A stretch of DNA of 64,000 nt from positions 310,001-374,000 of the forward strand of contig JAHCHX010000002.1 in assembly GCA_026129545.1 (NCBI GenBank), read 5' to 3'. Below, in pieces: positions 32,878 through 40,853 of the stretch (position 1 is its first letter; each line of letters opens with the position of its first letter). The notes beneath the pieces are model-generated. The model was not told the DNA's origin and searched no databases. It was given only the letters and a program-made list of their open reading frames with translations. Both the position numbers and the translations under genes were made by a program. Source of the DNA: Saprospiraceae bacterium. GTDB taxonomy: Bacteria > Bacteroidota > Bacteroidia > Chitinophagales > Saprospiraceae.

Positions 32878-34086
32878 ATGCGCGGAATCGAACAATTAGA
32901 CCTCCTTCTGAACGACTCAAACCTCAGCGCCGCTCATCGCCACATCGCCCAAAAAGTCGCCGATAATCAACGCATTGACTTTGACGAAGGTGTTTTTTTG
33001 TTCGAGCATGGCGACCTCCCCTACGTCGGCGCGCTCGCCAATTTTATTCGGGAAAAGAAAAACGGCGACAATACTTTCTTCAACCGCAACTTCCACATCG
33101 AGCCGACAAATTTGTGCGTCTATGACTGCAAGTTCTGCTCCTACTCGCGCCTCATCAAGCAGCGCAACGACCCGAACGCCTGGGCTTTTTCGATGGACGA
33201 AATGCTCGACATCGTCCGCAATTACGACGGCCAACCCGTGACGGAAGTGCACATCGTCGGGGGCGTTTTGCCGCAATATGATTTGCCGTTTTACCTCGAA
33301 TTTTTTCAAAAAATAAAACAACACCGCCCCGAACTCCACGTCAAAGCACTCACGCCGGTGGAGTACCACTACATTTTCAAAAAGGCGAAAATCAGTTACG
33401 AAGAAGGCATGAAGCTCATCAAAGACGCGGGCGTGGACAGTATGCCCGGCGGTGGCGCGGAGATTTTTCACCCTGAAATCCGCGAGCAAATCGCCGCCGA
33501 CAAATGCGATGCCGACCAATGGCTCCGCATCCACGAAATCTGGCACCAACTCGGCATGCGCTCCAACGCGACCATGCTCTACGGCCACATCGAGCAGTGG
33601 CACCACCGCGTTGACCACCTCGAACGGCTGCGCCAATTGCAAGACAAAACGGGCGGTTTCCAGACCTTCATCCCCCTCAAATTCCGCAATCAGGACAACC
33701 AAATGAGCCACATCGCCGAAAGCACGACGGTGGAAGACCTGCGCAACTACGCCATCAGCCGCATCTACCTCGACAATTTCGACCACATCAAAACCTATTG
33801 GCCCATGATTGGCCGCACCACCGCGCAACTCGCCCTCGCTTTCGGCGTGGACGACCTCGACGGCACCATTGACGACACGACGAAAATTTACTCCATGGCC
33901 GGCTCCGAAGAACAACACCCCGCCCTCTCCACCCAGCAACTCGTGGACATGATTCGCCGCGTGGGCCGCCGCCCCATCGAGCGCGACACCTTGTATAATG
34001 TGCTCCAAGATTTCACCGACGTGGAATTTGAGGAAGACAAAGCTTATCGGGGGTATATCGAGTTGCCGGTAATTGGGAGTAATTAG
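32878..34086 (+). CDS. mqnE: Aminofutalosine synthase MqnE (radical SAM)
   Basis: 402 residues from ATG 32878; I prefer it over the in-frame ATG at 32803 because that extension crosses the hairpin and encodes nothing MqnE-like. The radical SAM cluster motif is CVYDCKFC (Cys80, Cys84, Cys87) after NRNFHIEPTNL. SAM and substrate regions include HIVGGVLPQYDLPFYL, DSMPGGGAEIF and GRTTAQLALAFGVDDLDGTI. The enzyme builds aminofutalosine from the MqnA product and SAM in the futalosine route to menaquinone. mqnA lies 1.4 kb downstream. Its last codons and stop are part of the short-unit array. Confidence 0.95.
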   Translation: MRGIEQLDLLLNDSNLSAAHRHIAQKVADNQRIDFDEGVFLFEHGDLPYVGALANFIREKKNGDNTFFNRNFHIEPTNLCVYDCKFCSYSRLIKQRNDPNAWAFSMDEMLDIVRNYDGQPVTEVHIVGGVLPQYDLPFYLEFFQKIKQHRPELHVKALTPVEYHYIFKKAKISYEEGMKLIKDAGVDSMPGGGAEIFHPEIREQIAADKCDADQWLRIHEIWHQLGMRSNATMLYGHIEQWHHRVDHLERLRQLQDKTGGFQTFIPLKFRNQDNQMSHIAESTTVEDLRNYAISRIYLDNFDHIKTYWPMIGRTTAQLALAFGVDDLDGTIDDTTKIYSMAGSEEQHPALSTQQLVDMIRRVGRRPIERDTLYNVLQDFTDVEFEEDKAYRGYIELPVIGSN

Positions 34087-34558
34087 GGGTCATTAGGGGT
34101 CATTGGGGGTTATTAAGAGTCATTAGGGGTCATTAGGGGTCATTAGGGGTCATTTTCCCTATTTTTCAATAACCCTCCGAATAACTTTTTCAATGACCCT
34201 CGAATAACCCTCCGAATGACTTTTTCAATGACCCTCGAATAACCCTCCGAATGACTTTTTCAATGACCCTCGAATAACCCTCCGAATGACTTTTTCAATG
34301 ACCCTCGAATAACCCTCCGAATGACTTTTTCAATGACCCTTAATGACCCCTAATAACCCCTAATGACCCCTAATGACCCCTAATGACCCTAATGACCCCT
34401 AATAACCCCTAATGACCCCTAATGACCCCTAATGACTCTTAATAACCCCCAATGCCCCCTAATAACCCTTAATGACTTTTAATGACTCTCCAAATGACCC
34501 TTAATGACTTTTAATGACTCTCCAAATGACCCTCGAATAACCTTTAATGACTTTATTA
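34072..34558. repeat. Short-unit inverted array between mqnE and the phosphatase gene
   Basis: A left arm (34072-34155) of GGGTCATTAG units is followed by a right arm of TAATGACCCC, TAATAACCCC and AATGACTCT units to 34558. In between lie four exact 35-bp units (34186-34325). The array supplies the mqnE stop and reaches the start codon of the next gene. Confidence 0.9.
34186..34325. repeat. Four tandem copies of a 35-bp higher-order unit
   Basis: Each unit begins TTTTTCAATGACCCTCGAAT and ends AACCCTCCGAATGAC. The four copies are identical, and partial units flank them, which points to recent amplification. Confidence 0.85.
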
Positions 34559-35173
34559 ATGACTCTTTACATCCTTCGCCACGGCGAAACCGACTTCAAC
34601 CGCCTCGGCATCGTGCAAGGCAGCGGTGTGGACACCGACCTGAACGAGACGGGTCGAGAACAAGCCCGCACTTTTTTTGAGACGTATCAGGAAGTTGATT
34701 TTCAACTCATCGTCACCTCCAAACTGCGGCGCACCCATCAGACCGTACGCCATTTTTTGGAAAAAGAAATCCCGTGGATTCAAACCTCCGACCTCAACGA
34801 AATCAGTTGGGGCGACCACGAGGGCAAACCCAGCACCCCGGAGCGCATTGCCGATTTCCGAGCAACCCTCGAACATTGGAAACAGGGCAATTTGGATGCC
34901 TCATTGCCCAATGGCGAGTCCGCCCGCCAACTTATGCAAAGGGTAGAGCGCTTCCTCGAATGGCTCAAAACCCGCTCGGAAAAACGTATCCTCATTGCCA
35001 CGCACGGCCGCACCATGCGCTGCTTTGTTGCCATGCTCAAAGGCCTTGGCCCTGCCGCCATGGAGGGTGTGTCGCACGCAAACACGGGGCTGTATGTAAT
35101 TCATTGCCGGAACGATGAGTATGTGTTTGAAGTGGAAAATGATACGAGGCATTTAGCGGAAGTAGAGATTTGA
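34559..35173 (+). CDS. Histidine phosphatase superfamily protein
   Basis: 204 residues from ATG 34559 (MTLYILRHGETDFNRLGIVQ); an ATG 12 bp upstream is also in frame and both are array units. The phospho-acceptor motif is LRHGETDFN, with the second half SKLRRTHQT, and the C-terminal His in ATHGRTMRCFVAML. The family includes phosphoglycerate mutases and various phosphatases. The length and NG(E)S segment (LPNGESARQLMQRVERF) fit a cofactor-dependent phosphatase such as a GpmB/CobC type; the substrate is unknown. Confidence 0.88.
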   Translation: MTLYILRHGETDFNRLGIVQGSGVDTDLNETGREQARTFFETYQEVDFQLIVTSKLRRTHQTVRHFLEKEIPWIQTSDLNEISWGDHEGKPSTPERIADFRATLEHWKQGNLDASLPNGESARQLMQRVERFLEWLKTRSEKRILIATHGRTMRCFVAMLKGLGPAAMEGVSHANTGLYVIHCRNDEYVFEVENDTRHLAEVEI

Positions 35174-35198
35174 CAATCCCGAAAAAATCGGGATTGTC
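35172..35198 (+). terminator. Hairpin at the phosphatase stop
   Basis: GACAATCCCGA pairs with TCGGGATTGTC across five A residues; the stem overlaps the stop codon. No T-tract follows. Confidence 0.6.
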
Positions 35199-35229
35199 GA
35201 ATCTGCGTCTTGCTTGGTTTGTCATTTTG

Positions 35230-35334
35230 TACACTTCGCGCCGTTAGGTTTTGGGCATGGCTGCAATCGCAATCTGCTAAAAATCAAGAATATCAATCAT
35301 GTTCATCTAACAAATCCTAGCGAATCAAGGTATA
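35230..35334 (+). repeat. Family A interspersed repeat, copy 5
   Basis: TACACTTCGCGCCGTTAGG to GCGAATCAAGGTATA. It lies between the phosphatase hairpin and mqnA; the remaining 140 bp up to mqnA hold nothing I recognise. Confidence 0.85.
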
Positions 35335-35474
35335 AAAATCCGCACTCTACGACGGAAAAATAGCGCGCAAACCAACCGTAAATTGCACCGTGACGCGGAC
35401 AGATCCGCCTTGCGGCGGATGACAAAAATCTGCGTGAGAACGAACAACAAACAACCAGCAACCAACAACGAATA

Positions 35475-36257
35475 ATGCGCCTTTCAGCCGTCTCATACCT
35501 CAACACCAAACCCTTCATCTACGGCCTTTTCCGCAGCGATTTGGCGGGCGAAATTGATTTGAGCCTCGATATTCCCTCCGTGTGTGCGCAAAAACTGCTC
35601 ACGGGCGAAGCGGACGTAGTGCTCACGCCGGTCGCCATTATTCCCGAATTGCCCGAAGCGCATCTCGTGTCCGACTACTGCATCGGCTCGGTCGGCACGG
35701 TGAAGACGGTGTGTGTTTTTTCCGAAAAACCACTTTCCGAAATCAAGCGGATTTATCTCGATTTTCACTCGCGCACGTCGGTGGCTTTGACGCGGATTTT
35801 GTGTGAAAAATATTGGAACATCCAACCCGAATTTCTCGCAGCGACAGCGGGTTATGAGGAAAAAATCGGCGGCGACACGGCAGGCCTCATCATCGGCGAC
35901 CGTGCCATCGGGCAGCACGAACGCTTCCCATTCGTGTATGACCTCGGCGAAGCATGGACGGACTGGACGGGGTTGCCCTTCGTCTTTGCGGCTTGGGTGA
36001 GCGTGAGACCCTTGCATCCCGACCTGCTCGCTCGCTTCAACGCAGCCTTGCAAATCGGCCTCGACCACATTCCCCAATTGACCAAAATCCTGCCCACCAT
36101 GCCCGATGGCTTCGACGTGGAAAAGTATTTTCGGGAAAACATCAGTTACGAACTGGATGAAGCCAAATGGCTGGCCTTGAATCGTTTTTTGGGCTTGGTG
36201 GCTGGCGAGGAGGGGTATCGCTTGCGGCGGAGCGCAGGGGCGATTGCCGAAACGTAG
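35475..36257 (+). CDS. mqnA: Chorismate dehydratase MqnA
   Basis: 260 residues with the periplasmic-binding-protein-like MqnA fold. Signature stretches are LSAVSYLNTKPFIYGLF, DIPSVCAQKLLTGEADVVLT (PxxxAxxLxxGxxDxxL), SDYCIGSVGTVKTVCVF, LDFHSRTSVALTRIL, GLIIGDRAIG and DLGEAWTDWTGLPFVFAAWV. It dehydrates chorismate to 3-enolpyruvylbenzoate, the first step of the futalosine menaquinone route. With mqnE nearby this supports menaquinone by that route. MqnB, C and D are not in the window. Confidence 0.95.
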   Translation: MRLSAVSYLNTKPFIYGLFRSDLAGEIDLSLDIPSVCAQKLLTGEADVVLTPVAIIPELPEAHLVSDYCIGSVGTVKTVCVFSEKPLSEIKRIYLDFHSRTSVALTRILCEKYWNIQPEFLAATAGYEEKIGGDTAGLIIGDRAIGQHERFPFVYDLGEAWTDWTGLPFVFAAWVSVRPLHPDLLARFNAALQIGLDHIPQLTKILPTMPDGFDVEKYFRENISYELDEAKWLALNRFLGLVAGEEGYRLRRSAGAIAET

Positions 36258-36280
36258 TGCGGCTTCTTGTCAAAAAAACC

Positions 36281-36288
36281 TATTTTTG
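36281..36288 (+). promoter_or_regulatory. -7 box of the DUF4240 gene
   Basis: TATTTTTG lies 17 bp before ATG 36306. It falls inside a longer in-frame extension, so it decides the start. Confidence 0.6.
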
Positions 36289-36305
36289 TGGCAAAACTTC
36301 ATCCT

Positions 36306-36890
36306 ATGGGAGAGCAAGAAATTTACCGGCTTTCAACTGACACATTGGACGAACATTTTGTGGAAAGCCTGCGGGAAAAATACCCCCACGCCTCTTTGGA
36401 AATCAAGGTGAGTGTCTCACCCCAATCCGGAGGGTTGAGCGAAAAGCAGTTTTGGTCGCTCATGGAATTGCTCGATTGGTCGAAAGAAGGGGATAGCAAT
36501 GCGGTGATTGAACCCGTCGTGGAAGCACTCTCTAAACACCCTCTGCGCCACATTTACGAGTTTCAAGACATTCTTTCCGAAAAATTGCACCGCCTCGACT
36601 CGCGCGCCCACGCGGAGAACACAGGTGAAAATGCCTATGTTGAAACGGATGGCAACAACTCTTTTTTCTCCACCGACGAATTTCTTTACGCCCGTTGCTG
36701 TGTGGTGGCAAATGGTCGGGAGGCTTACGAAAAAGTGCTGCAAAACCCCGAATTGATGCCCAAAAACTTGGCTTTTGAGGCTCTTTTGCGCATTGCTCGC
36801 CTCGCCTATCAGCGCAAGACCGGCCAACACTTTCGCTATGTTCCCGCCTTCAACATCGAAACTTATGGCAACCGCGAAGGTTGGAAATAG
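36306..36890 (+). CDS. DUF4240 domain protein
   Basis: 194 residues from ATG 36306 (MGEQEIYRLSTDTLDEHFVE). The DUF4240 core is seen in LSEKQFWSLMELLDWSKEGD, VVEALSKHPLRHIYEFQDIL, FSTDEFLYARCCVVANGREA and NPELMPKNLAFEALLRIARL. The function of the domain is unknown; relatives occur in loci with toxin/immunity and WGR-type proteins. The following gene, 12 bp away on the same strand, is a GIY-YIG-like nuclease domain, so the pair is probably one functional unit. Confidence 0.8.
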   Translation: MGEQEIYRLSTDTLDEHFVESLREKYPHASLEIKVSVSPQSGGLSEKQFWSLMELLDWSKEGDSNAVIEPVVEALSKHPLRHIYEFQDILSEKLHRLDSRAHAENTGENAYVETDGNNSFFSTDEFLYARCCVVANGREAYEKVLQNPELMPKNLAFEALLRIARLAYQRKTGQHFRYVPAFNIETYGNREGWK

Positions 36891-36902
36891 CCTTTTCGGA
36901 AC

Positions 36903-37202
36903 ATGGGTTTTCACGGGAATTCCTACCAAAACGAAGAGTTGCACCACCTCTACGCCATTATAGACGGCGACGACGACAGCATCTACAAATACGGCATCAC
37001 CGACAATGTTATAGATGCAGACGGCCTCTCAGACAGAGTAAGAGAACAGGTTGACTTATTCAATCGCATTGCCGGGTTTCCTCGGTTTTACGCCAAAATT
37101 TTGCTGCGTGAAATACCTGGTAGAAGGCAGGCCCGTGAAATAGAGCGGCAACATATCCAGGCATTCGAAAAAAACATGGCCGCCGACCGCCGGGAAATTT
37201 GA
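36903..37202 (+). CDS. GIY-YIG (URI)-like nuclease domain protein, orphan toxin-tip type
   Basis: 99 residues. HHLYAIIDGDDDSIYKYGIT carries the GIY-YIG-like pair, with the second tyrosine strand as YKYGIT. Next come GLSDRVREQVDLFN (conserved Arg) and LLREIPGRRQAREIERQHIQ (catalytic-type Glu). This layout matches nuclease domains at the C-termini of polymorphic toxins in Bacteroidota, but here it is a whole small protein without a delivery domain. I infer nuclease activity from the pattern only. DUF4240 upstream might be its inhibitor. Confidence 0.6.
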   Translation: MGFHGNSYQNEELHHLYAIIDGDDDSIYKYGITDNVIDADGLSDRVREQVDLFNRIAGFPRFYAKILLREIPGRRQAREIERQHIQAFEKNMAADRREI

Positions 37203-37222
37203 GGGATTGATTTTGAAACCCC

Positions 37223-37230
37223 TACTTTTG
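37223..37230 (+). promoter_or_regulatory. -7 box of gapA
   Basis: TACTTTTG lies 65 bp before the gapA ATG. Confidence 0.55.
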
Positions 37231-37295
37231 CCCCGCTTTTTAACCAAGAACGAACAACGTTCAACTATCAACGAACAACTTTTTTCAAAACAATC

Positions 37296-38294
37296 ATGGC
37301 AAAAAAACGCATCGCCATCAACGGCTTTGGCCGCATCGGTCGCCTTACTTTCCGCAACCTCCTCAAAAACCCCAACGTCGAAGTCGTCGCCATCAACGAC
37401 CTCACCGACAACGACACGCTCGCCCACCTTTTGAAATACGACACCATGCACGGCCGCTTCGAAGGCACGGTATCAGTCTCCGACGATGACGCATACATCA
37501 TCGTGAACGGGCAAAAAATCTCTGCCCTCGCCGTGAAAAACCCCGCCGAGCTCCCTTGGAAGACCCTCGGCGTGGACGTGGTGCTCGAATGTACGGGCAT
37601 TTTCCTCGACAAAGAAAAAGCCGGGCTACACCTCCAAGCGGGCGCCAAGCGTGTCATCCTCTCCGCCCCGCCGAAAGCCGACGATGTGCCCACCTTCGTC
37701 ATCGGCGCCAACGCCGACCAAATCAAAGACACCGACCTCATCATCTCCAACGCCTCCTGCACCACCAACTGCCTCGTGCCGATGGTGATGGTGCTCGACA
37801 AGGCCTTCGGGGTGGAGCAATTGTTCATGAACACCATCCACGCCTACACCGCCGACCAAAACCTACAAGACGGCCCGCACCGAGACCTGCGCCGCGCCCG
37901 CGCCGCTGCGCAAAATATCGTGCCCACCAGCACCGGTGCTGCCAAGGCAGTCATCCTCGTGGCACCACACCTCAAAGGCAAAATCGAGGCGCACTCGCTT
38001 CGCGTGCCCGTCGCCACCGGCTCGGTGACCGACTGCGTGTGCGTCATCAAAAAAGCAGCGACTAAAGAAGAAATCAACGCGGCCTTCAAAGCCGCTGCCG
38101 AAAGCTCGCTCAAAGGCATCCTCGAATACAGCACCGACCCTATCGTGTCGAGCGACATCGTGCGCAACACGCACTCGGTCATCTTCGACGCGCCGCTGAC
38201 CCAAGCCAACGGCAACACCTGCCGCATCGTGGGCTGGTACGACAACGAGGCTGGTTACTCGGCGCGTTTGGCACAACTGGCGGCGATGGTTTGA
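37296..38294 (+). CDS. gapA: Glyceraldehyde-3-phosphate dehydrogenase, type I
   Basis: 332 residues, the usual length. The NAD-binding N-terminus KKRIAINGFGRIGRLTFRNL is followed by the active-site motif ASCTTNC with Cys155 as nucleophile. Also present are HAYTADQNLQDGPHRDLRRA, the phosphate-binding VPTSTGAAKAV and the C-terminal WYDNEAGYSARLAQLA. It oxidises glyceraldehyde-3-phosphate with NAD and phosphate in glycolysis. pgk, the next enzyme of the pathway, lies 1.3 kb downstream, separated by three accessory genes. A hairpin follows the stop. Confidence 0.97.
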   Translation: MAKKRIAINGFGRIGRLTFRNLLKNPNVEVVAINDLTDNDTLAHLLKYDTMHGRFEGTVSVSDDDAYIIVNGQKISALAVKNPAELPWKTLGVDVVLECTGIFLDKEKAGLHLQAGAKRVILSAPPKADDVPTFVIGANADQIKDTDLIISNASCTTNCLVPMVMVLDKAFGVEQLFMNTIHAYTADQNLQDGPHRDLRRARAAAQNIVPTSTGAAKAVILVAPHLKGKIEAHSLRVPVATGSVTDCVCVIKKAATKEEINAAFKAAAESSLKGILEYSTDPIVSSDIVRNTHSVIFDAPLTQANGNTCRIVGWYDNEAGYSARLAQLAAMV

Positions 38295-38317
38295 CTTTCA
38301 AGACTTTAGACTTTTGG

Positions 38318-38360
38318 ACATTGGACGCTGGACTTTGGGGTTCGCGTCCAATGTTGTTTC
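38318..38360 (+). terminator. Terminator-like hairpin after gapA
   Basis: ACATTGGACGC pairs with GCGTCCAATGT across a 15-nt loop, followed by TGTTT. It separates gapA from the accessory genes. Confidence 0.6.
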
Positions 38361-38375
38361 TGAAAACCTCTTGTC

Positions 38376-38861
38376 ATGCTTGTCTTTCTCTTGCCATCAA
38401 TTGAAGTTTATGTCATCAATTTTCTTATTGGTGCGGCAGTTTTCTTTTCCTTTCGATGGCTTTTTAGAAAATTCATTCGCAATGAAAAACAAAGAAAATG
38501 GACAGTTTGGAGCGCAACGATTATTGTAACTCCGATAATTTACGTCGGGCTTATCATTGCGATGATTGCTTCGTGGTCTTACGTTCCTAAAAGAGATTTT
38601 AGTCAAGAAAAGTGGTTCTCGGACAAGGAATCGAGACACGAGATGAAAGAGAATTTGATGAAAAGCAGGTTGTTGGAGGGGAAAACAAAGGAAGAAGTGG
38701 CGAGCATACTTGGTGGGCCGACTTGGGGCGATACGACGAATGTGTGGCAATATGACATGGGGTGGTCGAGTGCAGGGTTTGGCTGGAGATTCCACACGTT
38801 GAAAATAACTTTTGAAAATGAGAGGGCAGTCAAGGTTGAACAGCGTGAAGTCGTTGATTAA
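38376..38861 (+). CDS. Membrane-anchored BamE/SmpA-like small protein
   Basis: 161 residues. Two hydrophobic segments (VYVINFLIGAAVFFSFRWLF and SATIIVTPIIYVGLIIAMIA) precede a soluble domain. In that domain KTKEEVASILGGPTWGDTTN then WQYDMGW recalls the BamE-like beta-lactamase-inhibitor fold, where the helix-strand start senses a chain. The DNA is clearly more AT-rich than gapA and pgk, which suggests a foreign origin. Function is unknown. It starts the accessory block between gapA and pgk. Confidence 0.6.
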   Translation: MLVFLLPSIEVYVINFLIGAAVFFSFRWLFRKFIRNEKQRKWTVWSATIIVTPIIYVGLIIAMIASWSYVPKRDFSQEKWFSDKESRHEMKENLMKSRLLEGKTKEEVASILGGPTWGDTTNVWQYDMGWSSAGFGWRFHTLKITFENERAVKVEQREVVD

Positions 38862-38868
38862 AAAGTCT

Positions 38869-38876
38869 TATTTTTG
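38869..38876 (+). promoter_or_regulatory. -7 box of the antitoxin-toxin pair
   Basis: TATTTTTG lies 17 bp before ATG 38894, giving a very short leader. Confidence 0.55.
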
Positions 38877-38893
38877 TCCAAAATTCAAGAAAA

Positions 38894-39202
38894 ATGACCG
38901 CGACGTTCAGCATTTCTCTTTCCGAACTCGATGCCTCCATCATCGAGAAAATCCGCTCCTTCGCGCAAGGGCGCAAGGTGAAAATCACCATTGAAGTGGA
39001 AGAAGAAAAAATATATGCTCAATCAGCAAAAACCGACAGTCAAGTGGCGGAAGAGGCGGTGGAATACACCCGCAAACTGCTGCGGGAATCGGGTGAGAAG
39101 AATAAGGAAAAGATAGAGGCCTTGATGCGCGAATACGCCGACCTCCCTCAGGTGGACATGAGCAATTTTAAATTCAATCGAGACGAAGCCAATGAACGCT
39201 GA
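38894..39202 (+). CDS. Antitoxin-like protein of a PIN toxin-antitoxin pair
   Basis: 102 residues. The N-terminus MTATFSISLSELDASIIEKI and KVKITIEVEEE could form a short beta-strand and helix for dimerisation and DNA binding, and the acidic C-terminal half (EYADLPQVDMSNFKFNRDEA) could cover the toxin. The stop overlaps the start of the PIN gene by 11 bp, the usual coupling in TA pairs. The family is not named with certainty; the assignment rests mainly on context. Confidence 0.65.
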   Translation: MTATFSISLSELDASIIEKIRSFAQGRKVKITIEVEEEKIYAQSAKTDSQVAEEAVEYTRKLLRESGEKNKEKIEALMREYADLPQVDMSNFKFNRDEANER

Positions 39203-39599
39203 CAAAATCTTCGTTGATTCCAACATATTCCTCTACCTCTTGGACAATATGCCCGCAAAACGAAAAAAAGCATTCGAAATCCTCTCGAATCGCCCATTCA
39301 TCTCTCCGCAAGTTGTCTTCGAGAATATCAATGTCGCCATTAAAAAGTTCGGCTACGGCAAGACCGATGCTCTGAAGCACGGTCGCAGATTGCTCCGAAA
39401 CTGTACACTCATTCTCGACACTGAAAAAACCGTTCAAAAGGCTTTCGACATTTTTCAAAAAGACACTATCCAAGTGTACGACAGCCGCATCATAGCCTCC
39501 GCGTTGGAAGCCGATTGCAACTTGCTTTATTCAGAAGATTTGCAGCACCTTCGCATCTACGAAGGAAAACTTACCGCCGTGAATCCGTTTATTATTTGA
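39192..39599 (+). CDS. PIN-domain ribonuclease toxin (VapC-like)
   Basis: 135 residues. PIN acidic residues are seen in IFVDSNIFLYLLDN (first Asp), VVFENINVA (Glu), IQVYDSRIIASALEADCNLL (third Asp) and SEDLQHLRIY (fourth). Such proteins cleave RNA, often tRNA or rRNA, and are held inactive by the antitoxin. The start overlaps the antitoxin gene. pgk starts 9 bp after the stop, so the pair is transcribed into pgk. Confidence 0.85.
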   Translation: MNADKIFVDSNIFLYLLDNMPAKRKKAFEILSNRPFISPQVVFENINVAIKKFGYGKTDALKHGRRLLRNCTLILDTEKTVQKAFDIFQKDTIQVYDSRIIASALEADCNLLYSEDLQHLRIYEGKLTAVNPFII

Positions 39600-39608
39600 C
39601 ACAACACA

Positions 39609-40811
39609 ATGAAACTCAATTTTAAAAACAAAAAAGCCCTCGTCCGCGTGGACTTCAACGTGCCGCTGGACAAAGAATTCCGCATCACCGACGACACCCG
39701 CATCCGCGAGGCGCTGCCCACCATCAAACACATTTTGGAGCAGGGCGGCTCGGCCATCCTGATGTCGCACCTCGGTCGGCCTTTGGAAAAACTGAACGCC
39801 GACGGCAGCATCAACCGCCAGAAATTCACCCTCCAACATTTGGTGAAACACCTGCGCAAAAAGTTGAAAGCCAAAGTCCATTTTGCCGACGACTGCATCG
39901 GCAAACAGGCCGTGAAAAAAGCCGCCGCCCTCAAGCCCGGCGAAGTACTGCTGTTGGAAAACACCCGCTTCTACGCCGAAGAGGAAAAAGGCGACGAGGC
40001 ATTTGCCAAAAAACTCGCCGCGCTCGGCGACGTGTATGTGAACGACGCATTCGGCACCGCTCACCGCGCTCACGCCAGCACCGCCGTCATTGCCCGTTTT
40101 TTTGACAAAAACAGCAAGACCTTCGGCTTCCTCATGGAGCGCGAAATCGAAAACGCGACCCGCGCCATGAAAAACCCCGCCAAACCCGTCACCTGCGTCA
40201 CCGGCGGCTCCAAAGTCAGCGACAAAATCCTGTTGCTCGAAAAATTCCTAGACTACGCTGACAACATTCTCATCGGCGGCGCGATGGCCTACACTTTCTT
40301 CATGGCGAAAAAAGGCGCCATCGGCAACTCGCTCGTGGAGGCCGACAAACTGAAAATCGCCAAAGAATTTTTGAAAAAAGCCAAAGACGCGGGTGTGAAA
40401 GTGTTGCTGCCGAAAGACTCGGTCTGCGGCGACAAATTTGCTGCCGATGCCAACGTGCAAGTCTGCCCCAGCAACCAAATCCCCGACGGATGGATGGGCC
40501 TCGACATCGGCCCGGCGGCGGCGCGGTCGTTTGCTTCGGTCATTCGCAAAAGCAAAACCGTGATTTGGAACGGCCCGATGGGTGTTTTTGAAATGCCCGC
40601 TTTCGCCAACGGAACGAAAGTCGTGGCGAAAGCCTGCGCCTCCGCTACGAAAAAAGGCGCGTTCACGATGGTGGGCGGCGGCGACTCGGTGGCGGCGGTG
40701 AACCAACTCAAACTCGCCAAAAAAGTGAGTTTCGTCAGCACTGGCGGCGGCGCCATGCTGGAGTTTTTGGAAGGGAAGGAGTTGCCGGGAATAAAGGCGA
40801 TTGCGGGATGA
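39609..40811 (+). CDS. pgk: Phosphoglycerate kinase
   Basis: 400 residues. The N-domain has ALVRVDFNVPLDKEFRITDD, the substrate-binding SHLGRPLEK and LLLENTRFYAEEEKGD. The C-domain has the nucleotide-binding GGAMAYTF, KTVIWNGPMGVFEMPAFANG and VGGGDSVAAVNQL, then FVSTGGGAMLEFLEGKELPG. It transfers the phosphate of 1,3-bisphosphoglycerate to ADP in glycolysis. No terminator follows the stop. About 930 bp further on lies a second copy of the 3' end of the gene, followed by a strong terminator. Confidence 0.97.
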   Translation: MKLNFKNKKALVRVDFNVPLDKEFRITDDTRIREALPTIKHILEQGGSAILMSHLGRPLEKLNADGSINRQKFTLQHLVKHLRKKLKAKVHFADDCIGKQAVKKAAALKPGEVLLLENTRFYAEEEKGDEAFAKKLAALGDVYVNDAFGTAHRAHASTAVIARFFDKNSKTFGFLMEREIENATRAMKNPAKPVTCVTGGSKVSDKILLLEKFLDYADNILIGGAMAYTFFMAKKGAIGNSLVEADKLKIAKEFLKKAKDAGVKVLLPKDSVCGDKFAADANVQVCPSNQIPDGWMGLDIGPAAARSFASVIRKSKTVIWNGPMGVFEMPAFANGTKVVAKACASATKKGAFTMVGGGDSVAAVNQLKLAKKVSFVSTGGGAMLEFLEGKELPGIKAIAG

Positions 40812-40853
40812 TTGAGGTCATTAGGGGCCATTTTTTAAACCAAGTGCCATAAC

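Noticed and set aside
34072..34558. Second array as a CRISPR array or centromere-like parS cluster
   Set aside because: No spacers, no parAB genes, and the units merge with gene ends; the pattern is a tandem/inverted simple array.
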